A stretch of 64,000 nucleotides of DNA. Source: Brevibacillus antibioticus. GTDB lineage: Bacteria; Bacillota; Bacilli; Brevibacillales; Brevibacillaceae. Shown here piece by piece: positions 52,883-61,678 of the stretch; within the stretch, counting starts at the first letter, position 1, and each line of letters opens with the position of its first letter. The stretch lies in contig NZ_SZNK01000001.1 in the NCBI RefSeq assembly GCF_005217615.1, forward strand, positions 2,754,501 to 2,818,500, written 5' to 3'. Below the pieces are notes generated by a model. That model was not told the origin of the DNA and ran no database searches. It was given only the letters and a program-made list of their open reading frames with translations. The position numbers and the translations under genes were made by a program.

Positions 52883-54799
52883 TTATTTCCCTTGCTCCAA
52901 TTCCTCTACCATTGCAGATAATTCCGCCCAACGCTCAATGGTTGCTTCCAGCTCTGTCGCCACTTGCTGTTCTTCTGCATAGAGCTTTTCAATTTTGCCA
53001 TAATCGCTGCCAGACGCTGCAATCTCTTGCTTTAGCTTGACGCTGCGCTCTTCCAAAGCCGCGATCTTGCCTTCAATCGCATCCCATTCCTTCTGATCTT
53101 TGTAGGACAGCTTGCGCGTGCGGTTGTTGCCGCGATTAGTCCCGCTGTTGCTTTGCGCCTTTTCTGCCTGTTGATCCGCTTCTTGTACCTGTGTTGCCTT
53201 TTCCTGACGTCTATCTTCCAGGTACTCGGAGTAGTTGCCGTAGTACTGACGAATATTTCCTTGCCCCTCAAAAGCAAACAAATGGTCAACGGTACGATCG
53301 AGGAAATAGCGGTCATGCGATACCGTGATGACTGCGCCAGGGAACTGCTCGAGATAGTCTTCCAAAATACTGAGCGTCTGAATATCCAAATCATTCGTAG
53401 GCTCATCTAAAAACAGCACATTCGGCTCTCCCATCAGCGTACGAAGCAGATAGAGACGTCTGCGCTCTCCCCCAGACAGGCGGGAAATCGGTGTCCATTG
53501 CATATGCGGAGAAAACAGAAACCGCTCCAGCATTTGCGAAGCCGTGATCGACTCCCCGTTGCTCGTCTGAATGACCTCTGCCGCTTCCTTTACATATTCG
53601 ATGACGCGCAGCTTTTCGTCCATCTCGACGCTATCCTGCGTGTAGTAGGCGATTTTAACGGTCGTCCCGATTTCCAATGAACCGCTATCCGGTTGAATTC
53701 TTCCTGCGAGCATGTTCAGGAGTGTCGTTTTTCCACTTCCGTTTGGCCCGATAATTCCCACACGATCACCCGGCAGGACAATATAGCTGAAATCGTTGAT
53801 CAGTTTTCGCTCACCGTACGCTTTATTGATGTTTGTAAGCTCGATCACCTTTTTGCCGAGACGACTGGCCCCGAGTGCCATTTCCATCTTGGCAGCAGGT
53901 CCATCTACGGCTTTATCTCGTAACTCCTCAGCCCGTTGCACACGCGCCTTTTGTTTGGTCGTCCGTGCTTTTGCTCCACGACGCAGCCATGCCAGCTCGC
54001 GTCGAAGCAGATTTTGCCGCTTGCTTTCTACGGCCGCTTCATTTTCTTCACGCTCCGCCTTTTTCTCCAGGAACATCGCGTAGTTGCCTTCATAGCTGTA
54101 CAGCTTGCCGCGATCCAGCTCAAATGTACGGTTCGTCACGCGATCCAGGAAGTAACGATCATGAGTGACGAGCAGCAAAGCGCCCTTGTAGCGGGACAAA
54201 TACTCTTCCAGCCACTCGACTGTCTCATTGTCAATATGGTTCGTAGGCTCATCCAAAATGAGTAGGTCTGCTGGTTGGATCAAAGCACGTGCCATTGCTA
54301 CCCGCTTTTTTTGTCCACCAGAGAGCTCTCCTACCTTTTGCGAGAAATTGTGCAGGCCAAGCTTGGTCAGGATCATTTTGGCTTGCGTATTGCTCTCCCA
54401 CGCATCAGCCGCATCCATCCTATTTTGAACAGCAAACAATCGCGCCTGCTTTTTCTCGTCGTCAGGCGATTCCTGAACAGCCTCTAGCGCTGTTTCATAA
54501 TCACGCAAAAGCTGAATGAGTGGAGAATCGCCGTAAAATACTTGTTCCAGTACGGAGGAGTTTTCGTCAAAATCGGGGTTTTGCGGCAAATACTCCACAT
54601 GGAAATGATTCGCGTGAACAATTTTCCCGCTATCCGCTGTATCCAGTCCCGCCACGATTTTCAAGAGCGAGGATTTTCCCGTACCATTTACACCGATCAG
54701 ACCAATGCGCTCTTGCTCGGCAATATGAAAGGAAATGTTATCAAACAATACTTTTTCTCCATAGCCCTTGGAGAGGTTTTCTACTGATAATATTTGCAT
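52883..54799 (-). CDS. ABC-F family ATPase (Uup/YfmR-like)
   Basis: 638 residues. Two ABC cassettes without membrane domains: Walker A GVNGTGKSS and GPNGSGKTT, signatures LSGGQKKR and LSGGERRR, Walker B LLILDEPTNHID and VLFLDEPTNDLD. The arginine-rich linker (RRELAWLRRGAKARTTKQ) and the C-terminal coiled coil (about 560-638) place it with Uup/YfmR. These act on ribosomes, for example to relieve stalling; antibiotic resistance cannot be excluded. ATG at 54799 with AGGTG. The 260-nt upstream region holds a possible small transcript. Confidence 0.9.
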   Translation of the reverse strand: MQILSVENLSKGYGEKVLFDNISFHIAEQERIGLIGVNGTGKSSLLKIVAGLDTADSGKIVHANHFHVEYLPQNPDFDENSSVLEQVFYGDSPLIQLLRDYETALEAVQESPDDEKKQARLFAVQNRMDAADAWESNTQAKMILTKLGLHNFSQKVGELSGGQKKRVAMARALIQPADLLILDEPTNHIDNETVEWLEEYLSRYKGALLLVTHDRYFLDRVTNRTFELDRGKLYSYEGNYAMFLEKKAEREENEAAVESKRQNLLRRELAWLRRGAKARTTKQKARVQRAEELRDKAVDGPAAKMEMALGASRLGKKVIELTNINKAYGERKLINDFSYIVLPGDRVGIIGPNGSGKTTLLNMLAGRIQPDSGSLEIGTTVKIAYYTQDSVEMDEKLRVIEYVKEAAEVIQTSNGESITASQMLERFLFSPHMQWTPISRLSGGERRRLYLLRTLMGEPNVLFLDEPTNDLDIQTLSILEDYLEQFPGAVITVSHDRYFLDRTVDHLFAFEGQGNIRQYYGNYSEYLEDRRQEKATQVQEADQQAEKAQSNSGTNRGNNRTRKLSYKDQKEWDAIEGKIAALEERSVKLKQEIAASGSDYGKIEKLYAEEQQVATELEATIERWAELSAMVEELEQGK

Positions 54800-54913
54800 G
54801 AGCGTCACCTGTACTTTTCTATTTGCTTATCGAGAAGCCATATGAATCTTACACTCGATGGTATCATGTTTTTCGTGCAAGCTCTAGGGTGATTCAAATG
54901 GATCGAACAAATA

Positions 54914-54942
54914 TTGGAATACCGTCTCATTAATGGTAAAAT
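54914..54942 (+). promoter_or_regulatory. Candidate sigma-A promoter in the ABC-F/sirtuin gap
   Basis: TTGGAA (54914-54919) and TAAAAT (54937-54942) with 17-nt spacing, reading rightward into a stretch with a 24-codon frame and a hairpin plus T-run (55029-55056). Confidence 0.4.
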
Positions 54943-55063
54943 ATTGAATAGTCAGTAATAATGACACATGTACGAAAATAAAATAGGAAGCGTCACCAGT
55001 ATGAAGACGGGGCAACGAGCCCAAGCAGAAGAGGCGTACTCTTTTCATCGAGCACGCCTGCTT

Positions 55064-55786
55064 TTATTCGCCTAACGATTGTCCTACCCTTTGCAGTACT
55101 TCGCCGATCGGTTCATTTTGGATGACCTCATCTGCCCACGTATCCAATGGGGTTGGTTCCTGATTGACAATGACCAGTTTGGCTCCTCTTTCTTTCGCAT
55201 GCTGTGGAAACCAATTCGCGGGACTCACGGTAAGCGAAGAACCTAATACGATGAACAAATCGGCTTGTTCGGTCCACGAGATGGCCTGATCGACTTGTGA
55301 TTGCGGCAAAGATTCGCCAAACAGGACAACACCCGGACGCAAAAATCCACCGCAGGCGCAAATCGTCCCTTGCTCCTCCAGATAACGTGAATTGGCATAC
55401 TCGGTCCCGCAGGCATGACAGCGGATTTTCGCAAGGGAGCCATGGAGTTCGGCTACAGCCAAGCTTCCCGCCTCTTGATGAAAGCCATCTACATTTTGTG
55501 TAATGATCCCATGGACCAATCCACGCCGCTCCCATTCAGCTAAGCATTCGTGTCCGGCATGTGGCTTGCAAGACAGTAGAGCTTGAATGCGCATCTGATA
55601 AAATTCAACAAACGCTTCCCGATTCTCCATCATCGCGCGTGTACTCGCGAGCTGCATCGGATCTTTGCCGCGCCATAGTCCAGACTGTGAACGAAAATCA
55701 GGCAAGCCACTCTCTGTCGACATGCCTGCTCCGGTGAATACAACGGTAAAAGAAGATGTCCGCAACCAGTGTGCCAGATGATCCAT
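55064..55786 (-). CDS. cobB: NAD-dependent protein deacylase, Sir2 family
   Basis: 240 residues. Sirtuin motifs VFTGAGMSTESGLPDFRS, TQNVDGFHQ, catalytic His in ELHGSL, zinc cysteines in RCHACGTEY and ICACGG. Removes acetyl groups from lysine, for example of acetyl-CoA synthetase, using NAD. B. subtilis counterpart is SrtN. ATG at 55786; the preceding bases AAGGGGAGG give a good site. Confidence 0.93.
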   Translation of the reverse strand: MDHLAHWLRTSSFTVVFTGAGMSTESGLPDFRSQSGLWRGKDPMQLASTRAMMENREAFVEFYQMRIQALLSCKPHAGHECLAEWERRGLVHGIITQNVDGFHQEAGSLAVAELHGSLAKIRCHACGTEYANSRYLEEQGTICACGGFLRPGVVLFGESLPQSQVDQAISWTEQADLFIVLGSSLTVSPANWFPQHAKERGAKLVIVNQEPTPLDTWADEVIQNEPIGEVLQRVGQSLGE

Positions 55787-55888
55787 TATGGCCTCCCCTT
55801 CTTCTTTGAAAATGTTCTTCTCCTGATTGTAATAGAAGAATGCCTGATTTGGGAGACCTACCCATTAAGACACCATCTGTCTTACCAT

Positions 55889-56644
55889 TCAATAGGATGG
55901 ATAAACGGGTTGTGGCGGATATCCGGTATGATAGGGATTCGTGCCATATTGCGGATAAACGGGCGGCTGTTGATAGATTGGGTGCTGCCCATAACCACCC
56001 TGCTGCACGTAGTTGGCATCGTAATAACCGTAACTGTCTGGCAACTGGCTCGAGTAGCCATCGTACGGGTACTGGCTTGTGGCAGTTCTATCTGGCAACT
56101 GCCCCTGCTGCTGACATCCTACGGGTGGGCCAATCACGACTGTTTGGGTAAGAGGCGCAAATGTTTCTTTTACCTTTGCTTCATCTAAACAATACGTATG
56201 TGCCCACACACTTGCTGGAGTCAAGCGCAAAATATCAGAGCCAAAGATCACCTCTGGAACAGGCGCATCAAAAATAGCCAGTAGATGCGTATCGTCTGTC
56301 AAAGCCATTTCATAATGCCACCAGCCCTGCGGGATGTTGGCAACTTGTCTCGGTTTAATATTGTAATTGAGCAATTGATTGGTAAAAGGATTGATTAAGG
56401 ACACTATCGCCTCACCAGCGATGCAATACACCAGCTCCGCTGCATTTTGATGAATGTGTGGCTCGACAACATTGCCCGTTGTCAGGAAAATATCCAACAG
56501 TGAGCTGTTGCCCAATGTATTTAATTGTGCGATCCCCAAGGCATCGATGAAATTCCGATCGTCCTTTTTGAAAAACAGATTATTTCTCATATCGTACGTG
56601 AACTGAGTATTTGGCGATGTATAGTCGCGATAGGAAGTAGCCAT
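55889..56644 (-). CDS. Cupin protein with Tyr/Pro/Gln/Gly-rich tail
   Basis: 251 residues. Cupin barrel about 40-150: VEPHIHQNAAELVYCIAGEA supplies H63, H65 and E70, and WWHYEM the last histidine, a complete metal site. From about residue 185 the chain is low complexity (YGYYDANYVQQGGYGQHP, TGYPPQPVYPSY). Such Tyr-rich tails occur in spore coat or surface proteins that are cross-linked. No signal peptide. A spore-coat role is inference. Confidence 0.75.
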   Translation of the reverse strand: MATSYRDYTSPNTQFTYDMRNNLFFKKDDRNFIDALGIAQLNTLGNSSLLDIFLTTGNVVEPHIHQNAAELVYCIAGEAIVSLINPFTNQLLNYNIKPRQVANIPQGWWHYEMALTDDTHLLAIFDAPVPEVIFGSDILRLTPASVWAHTYCLDEAKVKETFAPLTQTVVIGPPVGCQQQGQLPDRTATSQYPYDGYSSQLPDSYGYYDANYVQQGGYGQHPIYQQPPVYPQYGTNPYHTGYPPQPVYPSY

Positions 56645-56811
56645 CTATCGTATGATCCTCCCACCTTATGGGTATTTGACTCATTATGCATCTCTATTCC
56701 CGTTCACAAAATATGTGCCCCCATTTAATGAGACACACCCTTTCACCCTCCACTTTGCACAAACATATCCTACTAAAAGGTATAGCGGGTAATCGAGGAG
56801 GGTGATCTTGT

Positions 56812-57597
56812 TTGGCTACTTATTTGGTCTCGGACATACATGGTCAGAATCAGGCTTTTCAAAAGGCGCTACGGGACGTTTCCTTCTCTCCCCAGGCTGG
56901 TGATCGTCTGTACGTATTGGGGGACATGATCGATCGAGGACCTGAATCAAAGGAAGTATTGCTCGATCTACTCGCTCTTCGGCAGGCGTATCTGAACCAA
57001 ATCTATCTCATAAAAGGTAACCACGAGCAAATGCTCGAGGATTGGCTGTCTGGCAACGGCAATCCGGAGTTATACCTGCGCTACAATGGCGGCGATGCCA
57101 CCATTCGTTCGTTCTTAGGGAATCACCCGCTTCGGCGAGCTTTTCTTAATCGGATGCCTTCTTTTCAGGAACAAGAAGAAGCGCGGCAATTGATCCTTTC
57201 TCGCTATCCAACCATTTTGCCAGCCTTATCTTCTCTTCCTTTGTATATAGAGCTGCCAGCCGATCCGCGAACAGGAGCTCCAGCCGCCCTTTTGGTACAC
57301 GCAGGTATTCAACCCGGCATTCCCTTGCAGGAACAAAATCCGCATGATTTACTATGGATTCGCGAGCCTTTCTACCTTTATTATGATGGAGAACTCCCAG
57401 TCATCTTTGGCCATACCCCTGTTCCAGGCTTACCTCAATACACAGGCAGCGGTCCTTGGCGCAGAGACAATATCGTTGGCATTGATGGTGGCGCAGGGTA
57501 TTGGCGAGGCGTCATGCTCGTCGAATGGCCTTCTCTTCAATCCATGTTCGTACCGATTCGTGATACGCATTCCTCTCCTCAAGTACGACTCTACTGA
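56812..57597 (+). CDS. Calcineurin-like metallophosphoesterase (PPP type)
   Basis: 261 residues. Metal ligands in VSDIHGQ (D8, H10), GDMIDRGP (37-44), GNHEQM (69-74), VHAGIQPG and FGHTP. This is the PPP serine/threonine phosphatase / Ap4A hydrolase-like group (PrpE-like), which dephosphorylates proteins or cleaves dinucleotides. TTG start with GGAGG 10 nt upstream. Single gene; 57598-57771 has no recognised feature. Confidence 0.88.
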   Translation: MATYLVSDIHGQNQAFQKALRDVSFSPQAGDRLYVLGDMIDRGPESKEVLLDLLALRQAYLNQIYLIKGNHEQMLEDWLSGNGNPELYLRYNGGDATIRSFLGNHPLRRAFLNRMPSFQEQEEARQLILSRYPTILPALSSLPLYIELPADPRTGAPAALLVHAGIQPGIPLQEQNPHDLLWIREPFYLYYDGELPVIFGHTPVPGLPQYTGSGPWRRDNIVGIDGGAGYWRGVMLVEWPSLQSMFVPIRDTHSSPQVRLY

Positions 57598-57771
57598 TCA
57601 TGCTCGGGAAAACGGGGAACGTAACGTACGGGTGCTCCTACCTGCTGCAAGCGCATCGGGTAGTACAGCCAGTGGATGAAGGAGACAAGCCCAATCATTC
57701 AATGAAAAATTATTACTTTTTATAATCAACTTTCGATTTGTAATATGTTAAGATATGAACGAGGTGTTTAT

Positions 57772-58200
57772 ATGAAACGTCAGCAAATTGTGGAACAAGC
57801 CATGTTTGCCGCATGGGGAGTCTCCCTCATCGCAACAGGAGCCAGTTTGTTTTTTTCAGAGGTGTTAAAGTACATACCGTGTGACCTGTGTTGGTACCAG
57901 CGAATCTTGATGTACCCGCTCGTCATCTTGCTCGGAGTTGCCACCGCGAAGAAAGATGACAAGATCGCATCGTACGCCTTGATTCTCTCCATCATCGGAG
58001 GACTCACATCGCTGTATCATTACTCCATTCAAAAAATACCTGCCTTACAAGATCTGGGTAGCGCTTGCGGCATTGTGCCATGCAACACGGACTATATTAA
58101 CTGGCTAGGGTTTATCACGATTCCGTTCCTTGCTCTCATTGCCTTCACCTTGATCAGCATCCTGCTTGTCATCGTAATGAAAAATGCAAAGGAGAAATGA
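57772..58200 (+). CDS. bdbC: Disulfide oxidoreductase BdbC (DsbB-like)
   Basis: 142 residues, four membrane helices. Active pair PCDLC (C37, C40) and second pair C99/C104 (ACGIVPC), the DsbB layout. It reoxidises a thiol-disulfide partner in the membrane. ATG at 57772 follows GAGGTG; an in-frame ATG at 57745 has no site. The stop is 3 nt before the thioredoxin-like gene. Confidence 0.93.
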   Translation: MKRQQIVEQAMFAAWGVSLIATGASLFFSEVLKYIPCDLCWYQRILMYPLVILLGVATAKKDDKIASYALILSIIGGLTSLYHYSIQKIPALQDLGSACGIVPCNTDYINWLGFITIPFLALIAFTLISILLVIVMKNAKEK

Positions 58201-58203
58201 TTC

Positions 58204-58674
58204 ATGAAGAAAGTTATCTTTCTATCCATCCTTGTGGCTGCGCTCCTGATTGGTGCGATCGTGTACGCAGATATTTCGAACCGTCAACTTGCGGAAGGAA
58301 ACCCTTATGGCAAAGACAATTTGCACCCCGCCACTCTTGAACAATTGAGTGATCCGCTGTACGATAATCTCATTATGCCTAATGACCTCAAAGCCAAGCT
58401 TGATAATCAAGAGGACGCGTTTGTTTACTTTTACAGTCCGGTTTGTGAGCATTGCAAAGCAACTACCCCCGTCCTTGTACCGATTGTGAAAAGCTTGGAC
58501 ATCGATATGAAAAAGCTCAACTTGCTCGAATTTAACGCCGGCTACGGTGAATACAACATCAAATTCACCCCAAGCCTCGTTCATTACAAGGGCGGCAAAG
58601 AAGTAGCTCGTCTCGTAGGTGGACGTGAGGCAAGCGAGTGGAAAGCATGGCTGGAAGAACAGAAAAAATCATAA
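58204..58674 (+). CDS. Membrane-anchored thioredoxin-like protein
   Basis: 156 residues. N-terminal membrane anchor (IFLSILVAALLIGAIVYA), thioredoxin fold with CEHC (81-84) and the cis-Pro region FTPSLVHY. The CxHC pair and its place directly after bdbC suggest the BdbD/DsbA-like partner, oxidising exported proteins, although the fold here looks thioredoxin-like without the DsbA helical insert. Confidence 0.9.
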   Translation: MKKVIFLSILVAALLIGAIVYADISNRQLAEGNPYGKDNLHPATLEQLSDPLYDNLIMPNDLKAKLDNQEDAFVYFYSPVCEHCKATTPVLVPIVKSLDIDMKKLNLLEFNAGYGEYNIKFTPSLVHYKGGKEVARLVGGREASEWKAWLEEQKKS

Positions 58675-58682
58675 CGTACGAT

Positions 58683-58718
58683 AGCCTCCCTCGCCTTTTT
58701 AGGGGAGGCTCTTTTTAT
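58683..58718 (+). terminator. Terminator after the bdbC operon
   Basis: AGCCTCCC / GGGGAGGCT stem with CTTTTTATTT tail. Confidence 0.85.
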
Positions 58719-58852
58719 TTTTGGCATGCGTGACAATTATGTGAAATCTCACTTCTCCCCCGGTGGAAATAGCCCGAACGAGTCATTAGGCTTTTCCAGT
58801 TATTTGCCTATAATGAATACTGGGGATAATCCTTGAAAACGGAGGTAATCGC

Positions 58853-59722
58853 ATGACCCTCACTTATTTCATTGAAACCTTTGGCTTTCGGGCGACATGG
58901 AATCCAGAGCTGATTCTTTTGACTTTCTTGATCGGTCTGGCTTATTTCTCGCTGATCGGACCATTACGCCAAACTTTTCAAGATTCCACACCTGTTACAC
59001 GCAAGCAAAAGACTTTTTTCACTCTCGGCTTACTTGGTTTTTACTTTAGTATGGGAAGTCCTTTGAACGTAGCTGGGCATTTTTTGTTTAGCGCCCACAT
59101 GCTGCAGCAATCGTTGCTCTATCTCGTCATGCCCTTGCTGCTCTTGGCAGGAACCCCGTCATGGTTGATCCGCGGCCTGTTCTATCGCCGGGGGCTCAAG
59201 CTATTCATGCGCATAGCGAGTCACCCGATACCTGCTATTCTCATGTTCAATGCCCTGTTCTCGTTTTACCATATGCCTGTCATTTTAGACTTGGCAATGA
59301 ACAATCTGGCCCTACATAATTTCGTTCATTTACTGCTGCTGGTGACTGCCATTTTGATGTGGATGCCTGTTATCGCACCGATTCCGGAAATTCACCGCCT
59401 GTCTGAACTGCAAAAGCTCGCCTACATTTTTGCTAACGGTGTTTTGATTACACCTGCATGCGCACTGATTATTTTTTCAGCAACACCGTTGTATGCGACA
59501 TATGTAGATGGTCCTTCCATGCTCTGCGCGCCATTCTTTTCCACGCCGATCGACAAGTCGATGTTCTCCGTTCCACTGCTCCCTTTGGAGGATCAACGGC
59601 TGGGTGGAATCGTGATGAAGCTCATGCAGGAGCTGACGTACGGAGTCGTCCTGGCTTACATCTTCTCCACTTGGTATCGAAAAGAAAAGAATCAGGAAGA
59701 GGACGGCCTCATGACGCCTTAG
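58853..59722 (+). CDS. ctaG: Cytochrome c oxidase assembly factor CtaG
   Basis: 289 residues, about seven membrane helices. Family blocks PLNVAGHFLFSAHMLQQSLL, NLALHNFVHLLLLVTAILMW and the histidines in them, which are thought to handle copper. Required for forming the caa3 oxidase copper centre in Bacillus. ATG with GGAGG at 7 nt. Followed by sco and a FixH/YtkA-like gene in the same direction, a copper-delivery set. Confidence 0.93.
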   Translation: MTLTYFIETFGFRATWNPELILLTFLIGLAYFSLIGPLRQTFQDSTPVTRKQKTFFTLGLLGFYFSMGSPLNVAGHFLFSAHMLQQSLLYLVMPLLLLAGTPSWLIRGLFYRRGLKLFMRIASHPIPAILMFNALFSFYHMPVILDLAMNNLALHNFVHLLLLVTAILMWMPVIAPIPEIHRLSELQKLAYIFANGVLITPACALIIFSATPLYATYVDGPSMLCAPFFSTPIDKSMFSVPLLPLEDQRLGGIVMKLMQELTYGVVLAYIFSTWYRKEKNQEEDGLMTP

Positions 59723-59756
59723 CCAAAAAGAATCAGAAAGGAGGCGCTATACACAC

Positions 59757-60368
59757 GTGAATATCGCCCCTGCTACCGCTATCCGAATCAGACGGTTGCT
59801 CTTGTTGTTACCCGTCCTTGTCCTTGTTGCTCTTGTCGCTTCTTGGGTTTGGTTCGGGCCTAAAAACGCCCAGGCGAAATTACCTGATGTGACTCTGCAA
59901 ACCATCGATGGACAGTCCTATTCGCTAGCACCGCAAAAGAAAACGTTTCGCTTGGTAGAGCTGATCTATACCCGTTGCCCGGATATTTGTCCCACGACAA
60001 CGGTAAAAATGGTTCAGCTGCAAAAGCGCTTGCTCGAAGCAAACTTGATGGGCCAAGGCGTTGAGTTTTTGACCATCACGATTGATCCGCAAAACGACAC
60101 CCCAGATGTCATGCGCTACTATGCCCAGCAGTTGGGGATTCAAGAAAATGGCTGGACCCTGCTTCGGGGTGATGACGCAACGATCAAAACAGTTACAAAT
60201 TCGCTTGGCTTTTTTGCCACTAAGATGGATGATGGATTTATCTCTCATACATCGAGTACGTATCTCGTGGATGATAACAATGCCGTCATTCAAAAATTCG
60301 GCATGGGTGACGATTTCGATCCCGAACAAATTTATCAGGAACTGTTGAAATTGAAGAAGGAAGGGTAA
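59757..60368 (+). CDS. SCO1/SenC family copper chaperone
   Basis: 203 residues. N-terminal membrane anchor (LLLLLPVLVLVALVASWVW), thioredoxin fold with the copper site TRCPDICPT (C74, C78) and FISHTS (H164). Inserts copper into the CuA centre of cytochrome oxidase on the outer face of the membrane. GTG start with GGAGG about 13 nt upstream. 34 nt after ctaG. Confidence 0.93.
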   Translation: MNIAPATAIRIRRLLLLLPVLVLVALVASWVWFGPKNAQAKLPDVTLQTIDGQSYSLAPQKKTFRLVELIYTRCPDICPTTTVKMVQLQKRLLEANLMGQGVEFLTITIDPQNDTPDVMRYYAQQLGIQENGWTLLRGDDATIKTVTNSLGFFATKMDDGFISHTSSTYLVDDNNAVIQKFGMGDDFDPEQIYQELLKLKKEG

Positions 60369-60374
60369 TCCAAC

Positions 60375-61136
60375 ATGAAACGTACGATGATTCTGCTCTT
60401 ATCCATGCTTATGCTCCTTTTAGCCGCTTGTGGAAAAGAGAACGAGCAACAAGTTTTTCAACCCGGAGCCCCCGTTGAGGCTGCCTTTACATTGGAACCA
60501 AAGGAGCTTGTAGCGGGCGACACAGTTACCTTCTCCGTTAAAGTCACACAAGAAGGCCAACCCGTGGATGATGCCAAGGAAGTGAAGTTCGAATGGTGGA
60601 AAGATGGGCAAGAAAAGCATGAAACGATCCCGGCTTCGCTACAAGGAGACGGTGTTTACACGGCCCAACAAACCATTAATGAGCCTGGTTCTTATTTTGT
60701 CTACTACCATGTAACGGCACGAGATTTCCACAATATGCAGAAGACACCGTTTACCGTAAACAGCAAGACCGGAGCGACGCCATCCGCACCTCAAGCTGAC
60801 GCAGGTCAGTCACACGATCATGGGGCGGCAGGTCACGCGAATGCTGATACAATTGATTATCATTTCTCTCCCGCTGACAATATTCAGGTAGCAACCCCAG
60901 CGGCTCTCACTGTTCATTTGATGAAAGACAACAAAGCGTTTGACAAAGCGACAGTCAAATTCGAATTCTGGCGGGGAAATGACGAGAAGCATAGCTTCGT
61001 CGATGCAACGGAAACCGCAACAGGCCAGTACGCAGGCAACGCTCAGTTCCCTACTGCCGGAGATTACACAGTGAAGATCCATGTGGAAAAAGGGGACACA
61101 CATGATCACAAGGATTTCTCACTTTCAATAAAATAG
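60375..61136 (+). CDS. FixH/YtkA-like lipoprotein with two repeated domains
   Basis: 253 residues. Lipobox LAAC (Cys19). Two Ig-like YtkA/FixH domains (about 32-130 and 160-253), each with a V-K-F-E-x-W strand (EVKFEWWKDGQEKHE, TVKFEFWRGNDEKHS). The linker is His-rich (SHDHGAAGHANAD) and could bind copper. It starts 6 nt after sco. Together with ctaG and sco it points to copper handling at the membrane. Confidence 0.85.
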   Translation: MKRTMILLLSMLMLLLAACGKENEQQVFQPGAPVEAAFTLEPKELVAGDTVTFSVKVTQEGQPVDDAKEVKFEWWKDGQEKHETIPASLQGDGVYTAQQTINEPGSYFVYYHVTARDFHNMQKTPFTVNSKTGATPSAPQADAGQSHDHGAAGHANADTIDYHFSPADNIQVATPAALTVHLMKDNKAFDKATVKFEFWRGNDEKHSFVDATETATGQYAGNAQFPTAGDYTVKIHVEKGDTHDHKDFSLSIK

Positions 61137-61147
61137 GGATGCAAAAT

Positions 61148-61180
61148 AAAACGGCCATCCTCCCAAGGAATGGCCGTTTT
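61148..61180. terminator. Bidirectional terminator
   Basis: Perfect 11-bp stem AAAACGGCCAT / ATGGCCGTTTT between the FixH/YtkA-like gene and the convergent collagen-like gene. Confidence 0.87.
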
Positions 61181-61194
61181 GCTTGTAAATTCGG

Positions 61195-61545
61195 TTAGCA
61201 AGTAAAATAGGCGATTCGCCCCAAGTCTGTCCCGTAATACTCCCATCGATATCCTGTCCAGCGGTATCCAGATACAGAGTTACGACCGACATGGACGGGG
61301 TAAAACCAGAAAGAGCGACCATTTCGTAGCCAAACGTATGTGTAACGATATAAACAGGGATAGAATCCTCCGGCATCAATCCGGCGTGTTCCGCCATAGC
61401 CTCTTGCTCCCGGTGCACTTGGCGTCCTGCTGGGTGGAGGACCTGATGGTGGAGGGGGGAACCCTCCCGGTGAACCGGGGGAGCCTGGTGAGCCGGGAAA
61501 ACCTGGGGAACCATCTCGGCCGCCAGGTGGAAATTGATATGACAT
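61195..61545 (-). CDS. Small collagen-like protein
   Basis: 116 residues. Residues 8-28 are Gly-X-Y repeats (GSPGFPGSPGSPGSPGG), followed by a Pro/Ser stretch and a Tyr/Trp/Arg-rich C-terminal domain with two cysteines (FYPCLYRYTYVWLRNG ... IAYFTC). Excellent ribosome site AGGAGGTG. The C-terminal part resembles short proteins of Paenibacillus/Brevibacillus that I cannot name. Surface or spore location plausible, not shown. Confidence 0.75.
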   Translation of the reverse strand: MSYQFPPGGRDGSPGFPGSPGSPGSPGGFPPPPSGPPPSRTPSAPGARGYGGTRRIDAGGFYPCLYRYTYVWLRNGRSFWFYPVHVGRNSVSGYRWTGYRWEYYGTDLGRIAYFTC

Positions 61546-61585
61546 GACGTGTCACCTCCTACTAGTCTCCCTATAGGAAATGCAG

Positions 61586-61612
61586 CAAACGCACAGATGG
61601 TATGTGCGTTTG
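61586..61612 (-). terminator. Hairpin after the MurF-like gene
   Basis: Perfect 10-bp stem CAAACGCACA / TGTGCGTTTG with a 7-nt loop, 67 nt beyond the stop. The tail is only weakly T-rich. Confidence 0.5.
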
Positions 61613-61678
61613 CCCGCCGTCATTCACCTATTTTTTCCGCAATAGCCTGTATACAAATCCGCAGATGTCCCCACTCTT

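Noticed and set aside
55029..55056. Hairpin read as the terminator of the sirtuin gene
   Set aside because: On the minus strand the tail after the stem is not a T-run; the T-run is on the plus strand, so it is listed with the possible small transcript instead.
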